Shown here: one piece after another, positions 14,753 to 23,548 of the stretch
Numbering within the stretch: the stretch's first letter is position 1
Layout of the letters: every line of letters begins with the position of its first letter
NCBI GenBank assembly: GCA_012518185.1
Contig: JAAYTA010000047.1
Coordinates: 1 to 38,076, forward strand
Length of the DNA stretch: 38,076 nucleotides
Direction: 5' to 3'
Source: Methanobacteriota archaeon
Lineage (GTDB): Archaea > Thermoplasmatota > Thermoplasmata > Methanomassiliicoccales > Methanomassiliicoccaceae
Notes under the pieces: generated by a model
Told to the model about the DNA's origin: nothing
Databases searched by the model: none
Seen by the model: the letters and a program-made list of their open reading frames with translations, nothing else
Position numbers and translations under genes: made by a program

Positions 14753-16042
14753 ATGGATCCTGTTAGAAATGCGGCGCAACTTGCACGCAATGCTTCCTAT
14801 AGTTTACCTAGTGTAAACTTAGAGACAAGGAATAAAGCCCTTCTCAGAATTGCTGAAGCACTACGTACTAATGCAGAAGAGATAGTCAGTGCTAATCGGA
14901 AAGATCTTGAGGCTGCAAGGGCAGCAGATATTTCTCAAGTATTGATCAAGCGTCTGAGATATGATAAGGATAAGATAGACGAATCTGCCCGCTCTATCAT
15001 GTCTCTAATTGAACAGGAAGACGTAGTGGGTAAACTATTATCACGAACCGAGCTCGACAATGGACTTGTGTTAGATAAGGTATCCAGTCCCCTTGGTGTC
15101 ATTGGCGTAGTTTTCGAATCTCGCCCTGATGCACTGGTTCAGATATCCTGCCTATGTCTCAGATCAGGAAATGCAGTATTATTGAAAGGCGGGACTGAGG
15201 CTAAGGAGACTAATGAGATACTTGCCCATATAATATCTGAAGCCGCATCATTTGTCGATGAACGTTTCCAGAATGCAGTTCAGCTACTATCTACGAGAGA
15301 ACAATTCCAAGAACTGCTTAAGCATGATGATTTGATCGATCTCATTATACCTCGTGGTTCTAATGAACTAGTCCGTATTATTCAATCTTCAACTCGTATC
15401 CCCGTCCTTGGGCATGCAGCAGGCGTGTGTCATACGTATGTAGATTCAGAAACTGATCTAAATATGGCAGTAAGGGTATGTTATGATGCAAAAGTCCAGT
15501 ACCCAGCTGTATGTAATGCAATGGAGACACTACTTGTCCATAAAGATGTAGCTGGAGAATTTCTACCTACAATGGCGGAAAAATTCGCAGAAGCTGGTGT
15601 AACTCTCAAAGGAGATGAAGAAGTAAGGCGCATTATAGATGTCGAAGAAGCTACTGATGATGATTGGTCTGCTGAGTATGGAGACATGATACTCAGCATA
15701 CGAATAGTCCGATCAATCGATGAAGCAATCGACCACATAAATCACTACTCATCGCAGCATACTGACGCAATTGTTACTACTAATCCTAACACAGCTAGAA
15801 GATTCCTTGATTTAGTCGATTCCTCCTCAGTCATGTGGAACGCATCAACCCGATTCGCCGATGGATATCGGTATGGACTTGGCGCTGAAGTAGGTATATC
15901 TACCAACAAGACTCACGCCCGCGGTCCCGTTGGACTGGAAGGATTAGTGATTTACAAGTATATACTCACAGGGAAAGGGCACATAGTGGCTGAATATTCT
16001 GGCGAAAACGCTCGTAAATTCACTCATAGGCGGTTAGAATGA
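14753..16042 (+). CDS. proA: Gamma-glutamyl phosphate reductase
   Basis: A 429-residue aldehyde-dehydrogenase-fold enzyme that reduces gamma-glutamyl phosphate to glutamate semialdehyde with NADPH in proline synthesis. The catalytic cysteine is Cys254 in QYPAVCNAMETLL, and GVIGVVFESRPDALVQI (about 115-131) and WNASTRFADG are family marks. A GATATATT box about 31 bases upstream places the transcript start only a few bases before the ATG. The stop overlaps proB by four bases. Order A then B is the reverse of that common in bacteria. proC is not in the window. Confidence 0.97.
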   Translation: MDPVRNAAQLARNASYSLPSVNLETRNKALLRIAEALRTNAEEIVSANRKDLEAARAADISQVLIKRLRYDKDKIDESARSIMSLIEQEDVVGKLLSRTELDNGLVLDKVSSPLGVIGVVFESRPDALVQISCLCLRSGNAVLLKGGTEAKETNEILAHIISEAASFVDERFQNAVQLLSTREQFQELLKHDDLIDLIIPRGSNELVRIIQSSTRIPVLGHAAGVCHTYVDSETDLNMAVRVCYDAKVQYPAVCNAMETLLVHKDVAGEFLPTMAEKFAEAGVTLKGDEEVRRIIDVEEATDDDWSAEYGDMILSIRIVRSIDEAIDHINHYSSQHTDAIVTTNPNTARRFLDLVDSSSVMWNASTRFADGYRYGLGAEVGISTNKTHARGPVGLEGLVIYKYILTGKGHIVAEYSGENARKFTHRRLE

Positions 16043-17136
16043 GGGAACTGGATGCAGAGCGAATTGTAGTCAAGATTGGTACTAATACCATATGCCGTGC
16101 TGATGGAACAATAGATCAGAATTATCTGATAGATGTCGCTAGGCAGGTACGTGAGCTCCGGAATAGAGGTATACAAATTATAGTAGTGACTTCAGGCGCG
16201 ATCGGAACAGGATCTGCCGAATTAGGTCTTGATGGAAAGTATAAAGATATAGCAATGAAGCAGGCATGTGCTGCAGTAGGTCAAGCAATTCTCATGATGG
16301 CTTGGCGAGATGCATTCCGTCTTCATGGTCTGAGTGTGGGACAAGTTCTCTTAACATATGGAGCATTTTCCAATCGCGCCCGATATCTGGAATTAAGGAA
16401 ATCAATGGATGAACTATTTCGTCTAGGAGTGGTGCCAATAATCAATGAGAATGATGTGATCGCCACAGACGAGATTGACGAAATATTCGGAGATAATGAT
16501 AAACTATCCGCTCTTGTAGCCAGTAAGATGGATGCTGATTTATTAATCCTACTCACGGATGTTGATGGATTATATGATCGCAATCCTGACAATGATCCAG
16601 ATGCAAGATTGATCCCAACGATTGATGAAATAACGAAAGACATCGAACGAATAGCCGGCAATCGAAAAAATGAGCGATCTACTGGAGGTATGCGTACTAA
16701 AATCGATGCCGCTAGAATAGCAATGGAATCAGGATGTAATATGATAATTGCAAATGGTCATAAGCCAAATATTATCATCCGGATTGTTGAAGGCGAGGAG
16801 CTAGGTACATTATTCACTCCTCAAGTACGATACTCCAATCGTGAGAGATGGATCATATTTACACCTCCTAGAGGAAAGCTCAATATCGATGAAGGTGCCG
16901 AAAGTGCTATCCATAACGGGATGAGTCTTCTTCCATGCGGAGTATTATCTGTCGAAGGTAAGTTCAAAAAAGGAGATGTAGTTCGTATTAATGGTGTGGC
17001 AAAAGGAATTGTCAACTATTCTTCTCGCGAGATTTCGGAAATGGTGAAAATATGCCAGTTAGAGAGGAAGGAAGGGCGACATAAGGGCCATGATAGGGCA
17101 GTGATTGAGAGTTCTGACATTGTGATCCATCAATGA
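16039..17136 (+). CDS. proB: Glutamate 5-kinase with C-terminal PUA domain
   Basis: A 365-residue protein. Residues about 1-250 are an amino-acid kinase domain (VVKIGTNT near residue 10, TSGAIGTGSAELG, INENDVI and the aspartate-rich LLTDVDGLYDRNPD). Residues about 270-350 form a PUA domain (LPCGVLSVEGKFKKGDVVRI). It phosphorylates glutamate, the first step to proline, and is usually inhibited by proline. The full-length form with PUA is the same as in E. coli. It is coupled to proA by overlap, so the unstable phosphate intermediate can pass to ProA. Confidence 0.96.
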   Translation: MRELDAERIVVKIGTNTICRADGTIDQNYLIDVARQVRELRNRGIQIIVVTSGAIGTGSAELGLDGKYKDIAMKQACAAVGQAILMMAWRDAFRLHGLSVGQVLLTYGAFSNRARYLELRKSMDELFRLGVVPIINENDVIATDEIDEIFGDNDKLSALVASKMDADLLILLTDVDGLYDRNPDNDPDARLIPTIDEITKDIERIAGNRKNERSTGGMRTKIDAARIAMESGCNMIIANGHKPNIIIRIVEGEELGTLFTPQVRYSNRERWIIFTPPRGKLNIDEGAESAIHNGMSLLPCGVLSVEGKFKKGDVVRINGVAKGIVNYSSREISEMVKICQLERKEGRHKGHDRAVIESSDIVIHQ

Positions 17137-17219
17137 ATTAAATTTCAGAAGTCTTCCTCCATTGACTTCACTTATTATTTATCCAAATTCTTCCATATCT
17201 AATTAATCATCCTTGAATG

Positions 17220-17227
17220 TAAATATA
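17220..17227 (+). promoter_or_regulatory. TATA box of thiL, leaderless transcript
   Basis: TAAATATA is centred 24-25 bases before the ATG at 17248. This places the mRNA start on the start codon. There is no Shine-Dalgarno sequence before the ATG. Confidence 0.6.
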
Positions 17228-17247
17228 GATGCTCTAATAACTATAAT

Positions 17248-18207
17248 ATGCGCACTCTCGCAGAAGTAGGGGAGAAGGCTGCAATAGATACAATCTTACG
17301 CCGCCTAGATAGCTCAGTAGTGGTCGGCCCAGGAGACGATGCAGCCGCTATTAGAGTGAGAAAAAAACTCATTGTGGCCTCAACAGACATAGTTTCTCGC
17401 GTATCTCATCTTCCTGAAGTTATGACGCCTAAAGATATTGGATGGTTTGTATCAGCCATTAATTTTTCAGATATAGCAGCTATGGGCGCCCGCCCCCTTG
17501 GAATATTACTCTCATTCTGCCTACCAGGGAATTATTTACTTAATGATCTGGAAAACATAATGGAGGGCGCTCAGGAGTGTGCCCTGTCCATAGGAACGGA
17601 AATTTTAGGGGGCGATACTAAGGAAGGTACAGATTTGGTCATAGCTGGCAGTGCTCTGGGAGAGGTCGATGAAGAAAATATATTACTCCGCCAAGGTGCT
17701 AAGCATGGAGATCTACTCGCTGTAACTGGTACAATAGGCTTAGCATCAGCAGGCTATGTGGCTGCTATGAATGGATATGATTCTCCAGAAGCAATCAATG
17801 CGCTTATACGACCTATCCCTCGAATTCGAGAAGGAATAGCATTATCTGCTTCAGGTGCAGTCACATCTGCTATAGATATTACTGACGGACTAGCTTATTC
17901 CATTCACGAATTATCTAATAAAAGTGGTGTCCACTTCAAGATCAACTGGGATGATATACCTATAAGGTCAGAAGTATCATCAATCGCCGTGGACATGAAG
18001 ACGAGTTTAGATGATATGGTATTGTACTATGGTGGTGACTATGAACTACTTTTCACCATTAGACCCCATATGGTAAATCGTCTTAGAACTGTCCTTAGAG
18101 ATAGATTCAGTATCATCGGTCAAGCAGAAGGCCATGAAAATGTTTTAATGCGAGGTGAAGAGGTATTACATTTGGAGTCTCGAGGATATGAACACTTCAA
18201 GAGATAG
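17248..18207 (+). CDS. thiL: Thiamine-monophosphate kinase
   Basis: A 319-residue enzyme that phosphorylates thiamine monophosphate to thiamine diphosphate, the cofactor needed by the transketolase and acetolactate synthase in this window. GPGDDAA (27-33) is the ATP/Mg binding motif; STDIVS, FSDIAAMGARP and LGGDTKEG-like segments follow in the usual order. Length is normal. Its last 20 bases overlap the start of the next gene in another frame. Confidence 0.95.
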   Translation: MRTLAEVGEKAAIDTILRRLDSSVVVGPGDDAAAIRVRKKLIVASTDIVSRVSHLPEVMTPKDIGWFVSAINFSDIAAMGARPLGILLSFCLPGNYLLNDLENIMEGAQECALSIGTEILGGDTKEGTDLVIAGSALGEVDEENILLRQGAKHGDLLAVTGTIGLASAGYVAAMNGYDSPEAINALIRPIPRIREGIALSASGAVTSAIDITDGLAYSIHELSNKSGVHFKINWDDIPIRSEVSSIAVDMKTSLDDMVLYYGGDYELLFTIRPHMVNRLRTVLRDRFSIIGQAEGHENVLMRGEEVLHLESRGYEHFKR

Positions 18208-19222
18208 GCACCCCAAGGAGGCCAAATTTTGGAGATCTGAGGAAAAGCGAGTCCGCTGCCAATTATGCCCTCATTCTTGCAGCATTACTCATCTCAATAG
18301 GGGAATATGCGGTGTTAGAGAAAATCGAGAAAATAAGCTATATAGTATGAATTATGGCAAAATATCTTCAGTCAATTCCGATCCAGTAGAGAAAAAGCCC
18401 CTCTTCCACTTCTATCCTGGTTCAGATGTATTCTCCATAGGTAGTATAGGATGTACATTTCGCTGCCTACATTGTCAAAACTTCACAATTTCAATGGCCA
18501 CACTGGATGAGCTCAGTGCGAGGGATGTGACTCCAGAAGAAGTATGCAATATGGCTATAGACAATCGCTGCCAGGGGATCGCGTTTACATACAATGAACC
18601 TACCATATGGCATGAATTCGCATATGATACTTGTAAACTAGCAAAAGAGCGGGGGCTATATACTGTATACGTATCTAATGGATTCATCCAGGAAGATCCC
18701 CTTCGAGAGATCTCAACGTATCTCGATGCTATGAATATAGACATAAAAAGCTTCACTCAATCGTTTTATGAAGATATCTGCAAGGCTTCAATCCAACCAG
18801 TTCTGGATGCTACTATCTTAGCTCACTCTTTAGGTATTCACATAGAACTTACGTATCTGATTATACCTGGTAAAAATGATAGTGAGGAAGAACTACGTAA
18901 TTTCACATCATGGTGTGCTGAGCTCGACGTCCGCATACCTATTCACTTCTCACGATTCCATCCAGACTATAGGATGGAAGATACTCCTCCCACTCCCATA
19001 AGCACTATGGAGATGGCTAAGCGCATTGGTAAAGAAGAAGGATTAAAATTCATATATTTAGGCAATGTGCGAGTTCCGCAAGGAGGGGATACCTATTGCC
19101 CTAATTGCAAAACATTACTGATTAAGAGAGACGGCTTTTCTACTACAGTTATGGAGCCTCGAAATGGACATTGTCCACAATGTGGAGAAGATCTCTACAT
19201 GGTATTATCTAGCAACGATTAG
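18188..19222 (+). CDS. amrS: Radical SAM enzyme of the AmmeMemoRadiSam group
   Basis: A protein of about 344 residues. The N-terminal CQLCPHSC is followed by the radical SAM cluster motif CTFRCLHC (cysteines about 89, 93 and 96), and the C-terminus has a zinc ribbon (CPNC, later CPQC). This is the architecture of AmrS, found with Memo and AMMECR1 proteins. The partners are not in the window, and the reaction is not established. ATG at 18188 is preferred, because GGAG precedes it and an earlier in-frame ATG (18155) would sit deeper in thiL. It overlaps thiL by 20 bases. Confidence 0.9.
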   Translation: MNTSRDRHPKEAKFWRSEEKRVRCQLCPHSCSITHLNRGICGVRENRENKLYSMNYGKISSVNSDPVEKKPLFHFYPGSDVFSIGSIGCTFRCLHCQNFTISMATLDELSARDVTPEEVCNMAIDNRCQGIAFTYNEPTIWHEFAYDTCKLAKERGLYTVYVSNGFIQEDPLREISTYLDAMNIDIKSFTQSFYEDICKASIQPVLDATILAHSLGIHIELTYLIIPGKNDSEEELRNFTSWCAELDVRIPIHFSRFHPDYRMEDTPPTPISTMEMAKRIGKEEGLKFIYLGNVRVPQGGDTYCPNCKTLLIKRDGFSTTVMEPRNGHCPQCGEDLYMVLSSND

Positions 19223-19278
19223 AATCTCTTGGACCATCTCCTAATAAGGTTAATATTAAAAATAATATTATGAATATC

Positions 19279-20169
19279 TTATTGGATAATCAGGAAGAGA
19301 AGGTTGCCGACAAATATCGACATTAGAACTGAAATAGTAATTGGTATTAGGAATGGAATTTTAGGAGTTACCCATATGGAATCAGCGCCCATCATTCTGA
19401 GTTCATTCACTTGATCAGTAATATCGCACGAATTCTGAGGAAATAACTCAACCTTTATCCTTCCATCTACTACGCTCTCCATTGGCCATACATGTTTATT
19501 CTGTATGTCGTCAATGAACATACGATATCCAAGAAACATAGTTGGAAACTCTATATCTTTTCTAAGTATATTGAGGATGAACATAGTAATTGGCACAATC
19601 AAGGTCAGTATAGCGGCATTGAAGAGGATCAATACGGGAAAGGGCAATATAAAATCCTTCATATTGACTGCAGCACCAATGAGAGGGAATCCATATCCCT
19701 GAGGATACATTGGAAACATGATGGTTAGCGCTATTAGGGCCTTAGCATCCGCTCCACCTTTTATTATATCGAATTGATAAAGTATGATGAATAGGAAGAA
19801 TAAGATAGGGATGAGGAGTAATTTCCATAAGTATAGATCACTGTGATATTTAGACACTAGCCAAGCTAGTGATACAAACGCTCCTATGTAGAGTACGAGA
19901 GGAGTTAAATTCACTCCATTTTCAAAAAATCCATCGCGATCCCAGAATATGTCTAAGAAGAATACTGCAATCGGGAACAGAATGAGATAATAGGCCGAGT
20001 TTACTTCATCGAGATATATTTGAGTTATTAGAAATATCATACCAAATATGCCGAGAACGATCCAGAAAATATCTGATGCCTCCCGGGTTTTCCAATCGGC
20101 GCGCGATGCTAGGAATAGTATAGCAACGGTTATGATAATTTTCGATGCAAGTATCCAATGCATTTGCAT
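19279..20169 (-). CDS. Prepilin/preflagellin peptidase, A24 family
   Basis: A 296-residue membrane protein with about seven hydrophobic segments. The two catalytic aspartates of A24 peptidases can be seen: Asp25 in SRADWKTREASD and Asp141 in GGADAKAL. These enzymes cut class III signal peptides of type IV pilins and archaellins at the cytosolic face of the membrane. No pilin gene is nearby. The start at 20169 is supported by a minus-strand TTAAAGTT (20193-20200) at leaderless distance. It is divergent from the MscS gene. A soluble loop of about 60 residues (residues 205-265) before the last membrane segment is longer than in the shortest relatives. Confidence 0.88.
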   Translation of the reverse strand: MQMHWILASKIIITVAILFLASRADWKTREASDIFWIVLGIFGMIFLITQIYLDEVNSAYYLILFPIAVFFLDIFWDRDGFFENGVNLTPLVLYIGAFVSLAWLVSKYHSDLYLWKLLLIPILFFLFIILYQFDIIKGGADAKALIALTIMFPMYPQGYGFPLIGAAVNMKDFILPFPVLILFNAAILTLIVPITMFILNILRKDIEFPTMFLGYRMFIDDIQNKHVWPMESVVDGRIKVELFPQNSCDITDQVNELRMMGADSIWVTPKIPFLIPITISVLMSIFVGNLLFLIIQ

Positions 20170-20190
20170 GGGTGATGCTATGATGCCATA

Positions 20191-20200
20191 ATAACTTTAA
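20191..20200 (-). promoter_or_regulatory. TATA box of the prepilin peptidase gene
   Basis: On the minus strand TTAAAGTTAT is centred about 26-27 bases before the ATG at 20169, so the transcript is predicted to start within a few bases of it. Confidence 0.45.
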
Positions 20201-20280
20201 CCATAAATGCGGTTGAACCATGGAGATTCGCATTTTGTCAATCTTGAGTGATAGATGAACCCTTTTTAACTTATGACTCT

Positions 20281-21831
20281 ATGCAGGCGCTGATAATGCG
20301 AAGAGTTATAGCAACTATAATTTCTATTTTGGTAATACTAATCATCATAACACCGTCGGTAGCCTTAGCAGAGTCTGCAGAATCAACAGAGCCGATAAAC
20401 ATCATCGATGTTGGAAGATATGAAGGAAATATTGGAGCTTCAGAATCCATCAAATTTTATTGGGTACTATATAATTCGGGCACCAATCCATACTTAGTAA
20501 AGATCAACCCAGTAATCATTAATGAAACAGATGGCATGAGCACTTCAGTGACGGAAAATCATATAGTGCTTGATCCTGGCCAACATCAAACAATTACTGT
20601 GACGCTCGATGCTTCCCAGGGAGTTCCTACTCATCAATCTAATCTCGTAGTGAATTTTGAGATGAAAGACTTAAATTCTCCCCTACAGGCCTTCTCGATC
20701 AGTAAGACTGCTTCAGTTAGTGTCACTGCGCTATTTGATAAAGGGGGAGCTAAGATATTTGTTTGGGAAAATAACCTCCCTGCTCCATTGAATTCTATAT
20801 GGGGCACATTTCTAATTGTGTTATTGATATGGATAATCATCGCTTCTATCATTCATCTAATCATATTCCCTCTAGCGAGACGTATCGCTAGAATGTCCAA
20901 ATTTGGCATCAGCAATCGGATACTAAGAATAATTAGGATGCCAACATTGATAGTGATCACAACTTATGGATTGATCGACTCACTAGGTTTGCTCCCTATA
21001 TCTGCTAGCACACACGTGATTCTATGGCAGATCTATAGGATAATAACTATCTCCGTAATAGCGTGGGCAACATATCGCATCTTCAATGACATTATCATAG
21101 ATTTCGCAGAAAAATGGGCCAAGAGGACCGAGAATGGTATTGATGATGTCCTAGTACCTCTACTTCAGAAGATAGGAATGCTCATAATTCCAATATTCGC
21201 TATAGGAGCCGCTCTATCAGTAGTAGGCATTGATCTTACACTAGCAGTAGCCAGTCTTGGTGTAGTTGGGTTAGTAGTAGGGCTAGCTGCGCAACATAGT
21301 CTTGGAAACTTATTCTCTGGACTATTATTAATGCTGGATCGTCCCTTTAGAGTTGGCGATGTGGTAAAGTTAGAAACTGGGGAAATATGTAGGGTTCTAA
21401 AGGTCGGCTTGCGAACTACTCAGCTCCATAGTACATTTCAAAATAGCATAATCACTCTCCCTAATGATATGCTGGCCAATAGGAAAGTGGAAAATTGGTC
21501 CCGGCCTGATAATCGCCATTCACAGGGTACGGAGGTTAGAGTGGCATATGGGACTGATTTAGAGAAAGTACATAAACTCTTACTGCAAGTTGCAGATGAG
21601 CACCCTGATGTAGTCAAGGAGCCAAGTAAGATGCCGTACGTCCGTACTGCACGACTTGGGGAAACAGCAGTCGATTTCAAACTGTGGTATTGGGTGGACG
21701 TGGCGAATATGTGGCGCGTTGCATCTGATATGAGAATAGCTGTTGAAAAGAAACTCAGGCAGGAAGGTATCGAGATACCATTCCCACAATCTGTAGTGAC
21801 TTTGTATGACTCATCATCCAGGAGAGACTGA
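20281..21831 (+). CDS. mscS: Mechanosensitive channel, MscS family, with extracytoplasmic domain
   Basis: A protein of about 516 residues from ATG 20281; GTG 20248 and ATG 20296 are alternatives. It opens with a signal peptide (RRVIATIISILVILIIITPSVALAE), then about 150 residues outside the membrane with a beta-sandwich-like pattern (WVLYNSGTNPYLVKI, TVTLDASQG). Transmembrane segments follow, including the pore helix rich in glycine and alanine (GVVGLVVGLAAQHSLGNLFSGLLL), then the cytosolic MscS beta and C-terminal domains (DRPFRVGDVV). It opens under membrane tension to release solutes. The outer domain is not part of the minimal MscS fold. Confidence 0.93.
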   Translation: MQALIMRRVIATIISILVILIIITPSVALAESAESTEPINIIDVGRYEGNIGASESIKFYWVLYNSGTNPYLVKINPVIINETDGMSTSVTENHIVLDPGQHQTITVTLDASQGVPTHQSNLVVNFEMKDLNSPLQAFSISKTASVSVTALFDKGGAKIFVWENNLPAPLNSIWGTFLIVLLIWIIIASIIHLIIFPLARRIARMSKFGISNRILRIIRMPTLIVITTYGLIDSLGLLPISASTHVILWQIYRIITISVIAWATYRIFNDIIIDFAEKWAKRTENGIDDVLVPLLQKIGMLIIPIFAIGAALSVVGIDLTLAVASLGVVGLVVGLAAQHSLGNLFSGLLLMLDRPFRVGDVVKLETGEICRVLKVGLRTTQLHSTFQNSIITLPNDMLANRKVENWSRPDNRHSQGTEVRVAYGTDLEKVHKLLLQVADEHPDVVKEPSKMPYVRTARLGETAVDFKLWYWVDVANMWRVASDMRIAVEKKLRQEGIEIPFPQSVVTLYDSSSRRD

Positions 21832-21885
21832 ATCTTTGATAAGTTACTTCTAGGTCACATGATTGTTATAACTTGAGGAATACGC

Positions 21886-22413
21886 ATGGATGTAATGAAT
21901 GCTATAAGGGGCAGAAGGAGCATTCGAAAGTTCCAATATAAGGAAATCCCAGCCAAAGTTCTAGAGGAATTATTAGAGGCAGCTCGCCTAGCTCCTTCAG
22001 CAGGAAATCGGCAGGCATGGGAACTTATCGTCATAACTGATCAGAATATTATCAGTAATCTTGTACCGATATGTAAGAATCAACAATTCATAAACGACTC
22101 TTCGGTCTTTTTAGCTGCGGTAACTGTGCCTGGTCAAAGATGGACAATGACAGATCTGACCATAATGATAGATCATGTTACGCTGGCTGCCTATGAAAAG
22201 GGACTAGGATCGTGTTGGATAGGTGCTTTTGATCAAGATGCCATAAATCAATTGCTTGGTGTTCCTGAAGATCGTTCAGTAGCAATAGGTCTTGCTCTGG
22301 GATATCCTGCTGAATATCCATCACCTCGTAGTCGCAAATCGCCTCAGGAACTTTTCCACTGGAATAAATATGGTCAACAAAAACAGTCACCAATACTGCG
22401 TAATGATCCATAA
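21886..22413 (+). CDS. Nitroreductase family FMN oxidoreductase
   Basis: A 175-residue protein with the nitroreductase marks RRSIRKFQ (about 10-17), ARLAPSAGNRQAWE (about 34-47) and the later GSCWIGAF. These dimeric enzymes bind FMN and use NAD(P)H; the natural substrate is not predictable. It lacks extra domains. It starts 55 bases after the MscS gene, and the next gene is about 190 bases on, so it is probably transcribed alone or with the channel gene. Confidence 0.92.
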   Translation: MDVMNAIRGRRSIRKFQYKEIPAKVLEELLEAARLAPSAGNRQAWELIVITDQNIISNLVPICKNQQFINDSSVFLAAVTVPGQRWTMTDLTIMIDHVTLAAYEKGLGSCWIGAFDQDAINQLLGVPEDRSVAIGLALGYPAEYPSPRSRKSPQELFHWNKYGQQKQSPILRNDP

Positions 22414-22606
22414 AGCGTTCTTTAAATAAGTCTTTACTCGAGTGATATATGATGAACAAATAGTGATTCAATTTACTCATTCATGCGGGTCGACTTCCTA
22501 TAGTACTGATTAGAATATCTTTAAGATAGTGCTAAAATAGTCTTACATCAGGGAAACGCATTCCTCATGAGCACAATTCATACATAATCAACAGGGAGTA
22601 GCAATC

Positions 22607-23548
22607 ATGCCTGACTGTGATACTAAAATTGATCTGGTAGATATGATTCAACAGGCAGTCTCAATGATACCAGAAGGTCAAGTATCTACGTATGGGGACA
22701 TTGCTAAAGCATTAGGTGATGTAAGAGCTGCAAGAGCAGTTGGCGGCGTACTCTCCAATTTAGATGATTCAGTCAAGATACCAACTCATCGTGTTGTATA
22801 TTCTACGGGCGAGGTTGGACAACGAAATAATCTCGAATTCCGGAATATTCTTCGATCAGAAGGTGTCCCATTCTCTGATAAACGGGTTCGACTCAATGCT
22901 GCAAGATTTGTAAATTTTGATATTGAACCAATATTAATACGATTGAGGGAAGAGCAGAAGAATATCGCCGGTAGGGTTATACTTGATGATGATCCTGGAG
23001 ATCCAGATAATATTGCTGGATTAGATGTTTCGTATCAAGAGGATGATGCATTTGCAGCCATATGTATTATGGATCGACGTACGGGAAACTTCATTGAAGA
23101 AAAAACTCATCGATGTGATGTGAAGTTTCCGTACATACCTACATATCTGACGTATCGTGAGCTTCCAGCATTAGCGCCTCTCTTAGAAGATATTCCTGAC
23201 ACTATATACATGATGGATGGCCATGGCGTTCTCCATCCTCGCGGAGCCGGAATCGCATGCCAAATAGGTGTAATGATGGGGATACCTATCATTGGGGCAG
23301 CTAAGGCATTATTGGTCGGAGAAGTAGACAATATGGAGGCAGAACAATCTGCTATCCGAATGAATGGCAGTATTATGGGCTGCATGCTACGTCAAGGTCG
23401 AAAAGCGGCTTTTGTATCTCCCGGGAATCGTACATCGCTATCTAGAGCTGTAAAATTATGCTCTGAAACTCTAAATAAGGGTATACCTGCTCCACTCAAA
23501 CGTGCCCATGATTTAGCGAATAAGGTTCGTAGGGAAGCGTATTCATGA
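22607..23548 (+). CDS. nfi: Alkyltransferase-like domain fused to endonuclease V, acceptor cysteine replaced
   Basis: A 313-residue fusion. Residues about 8-90 are the DNA-binding domain of O6-alkylguanine-DNA alkyltransferase (IPEGQVSTYGDIAKALG and AARAVGGVL). The active site normally reads PCHRV, but here residues 59-63 are PTHRV (codon ACT), so the methyl-accepting cysteine is missing. Residues about 105-313 are endonuclease V, with Asp140 (GLDVSY), Glu185 (TYRE), Asp204 (DGHGVLHPR) and Lys233. Endonuclease V cuts DNA near deaminated bases such as hypoxanthine. A working fusion is known from Ferroplasma; this one resembles alkyltransferase-like proteins that bind lesions without repairing them. 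AGGGAG precedes the ATG. It overlaps the next gene by four bases. Confidence 0.93.
   Translation: MPDCDTKIDLVDMIQQAVSMIPEGQVSTYGDIAKALGDVRAARAVGGVLSNLDDSVKIPTHRVVYSTGEVGQRNNLEFRNILRSEGVPFSDKRVRLNAARFVNFDIEPILIRLREEQKNIAGRVILDDDPGDPDNIAGLDVSYQEDDAFAAICIMDRRTGNFIEEKTHRCDVKFPYIPTYLTYRELPALAPLLEDIPDTIYMMDGHGVLHPRGAGIACQIGVMMGIPIIGAAKALLVGEVDNMEAEQSAIRMNGSIMGCMLRQGRKAAFVSPGNRTSLSRAVKLCSETLNKGIPAPLKRAHDLANKVRREAYS

Noticed and set aside
22516-22526. ATCTT-T-AAGAT palindrome before the endonuclease V fusion
   Set aside because: It is a short AT-rich palindrome of a type expected by chance in this base composition, and it is far from the start codon.
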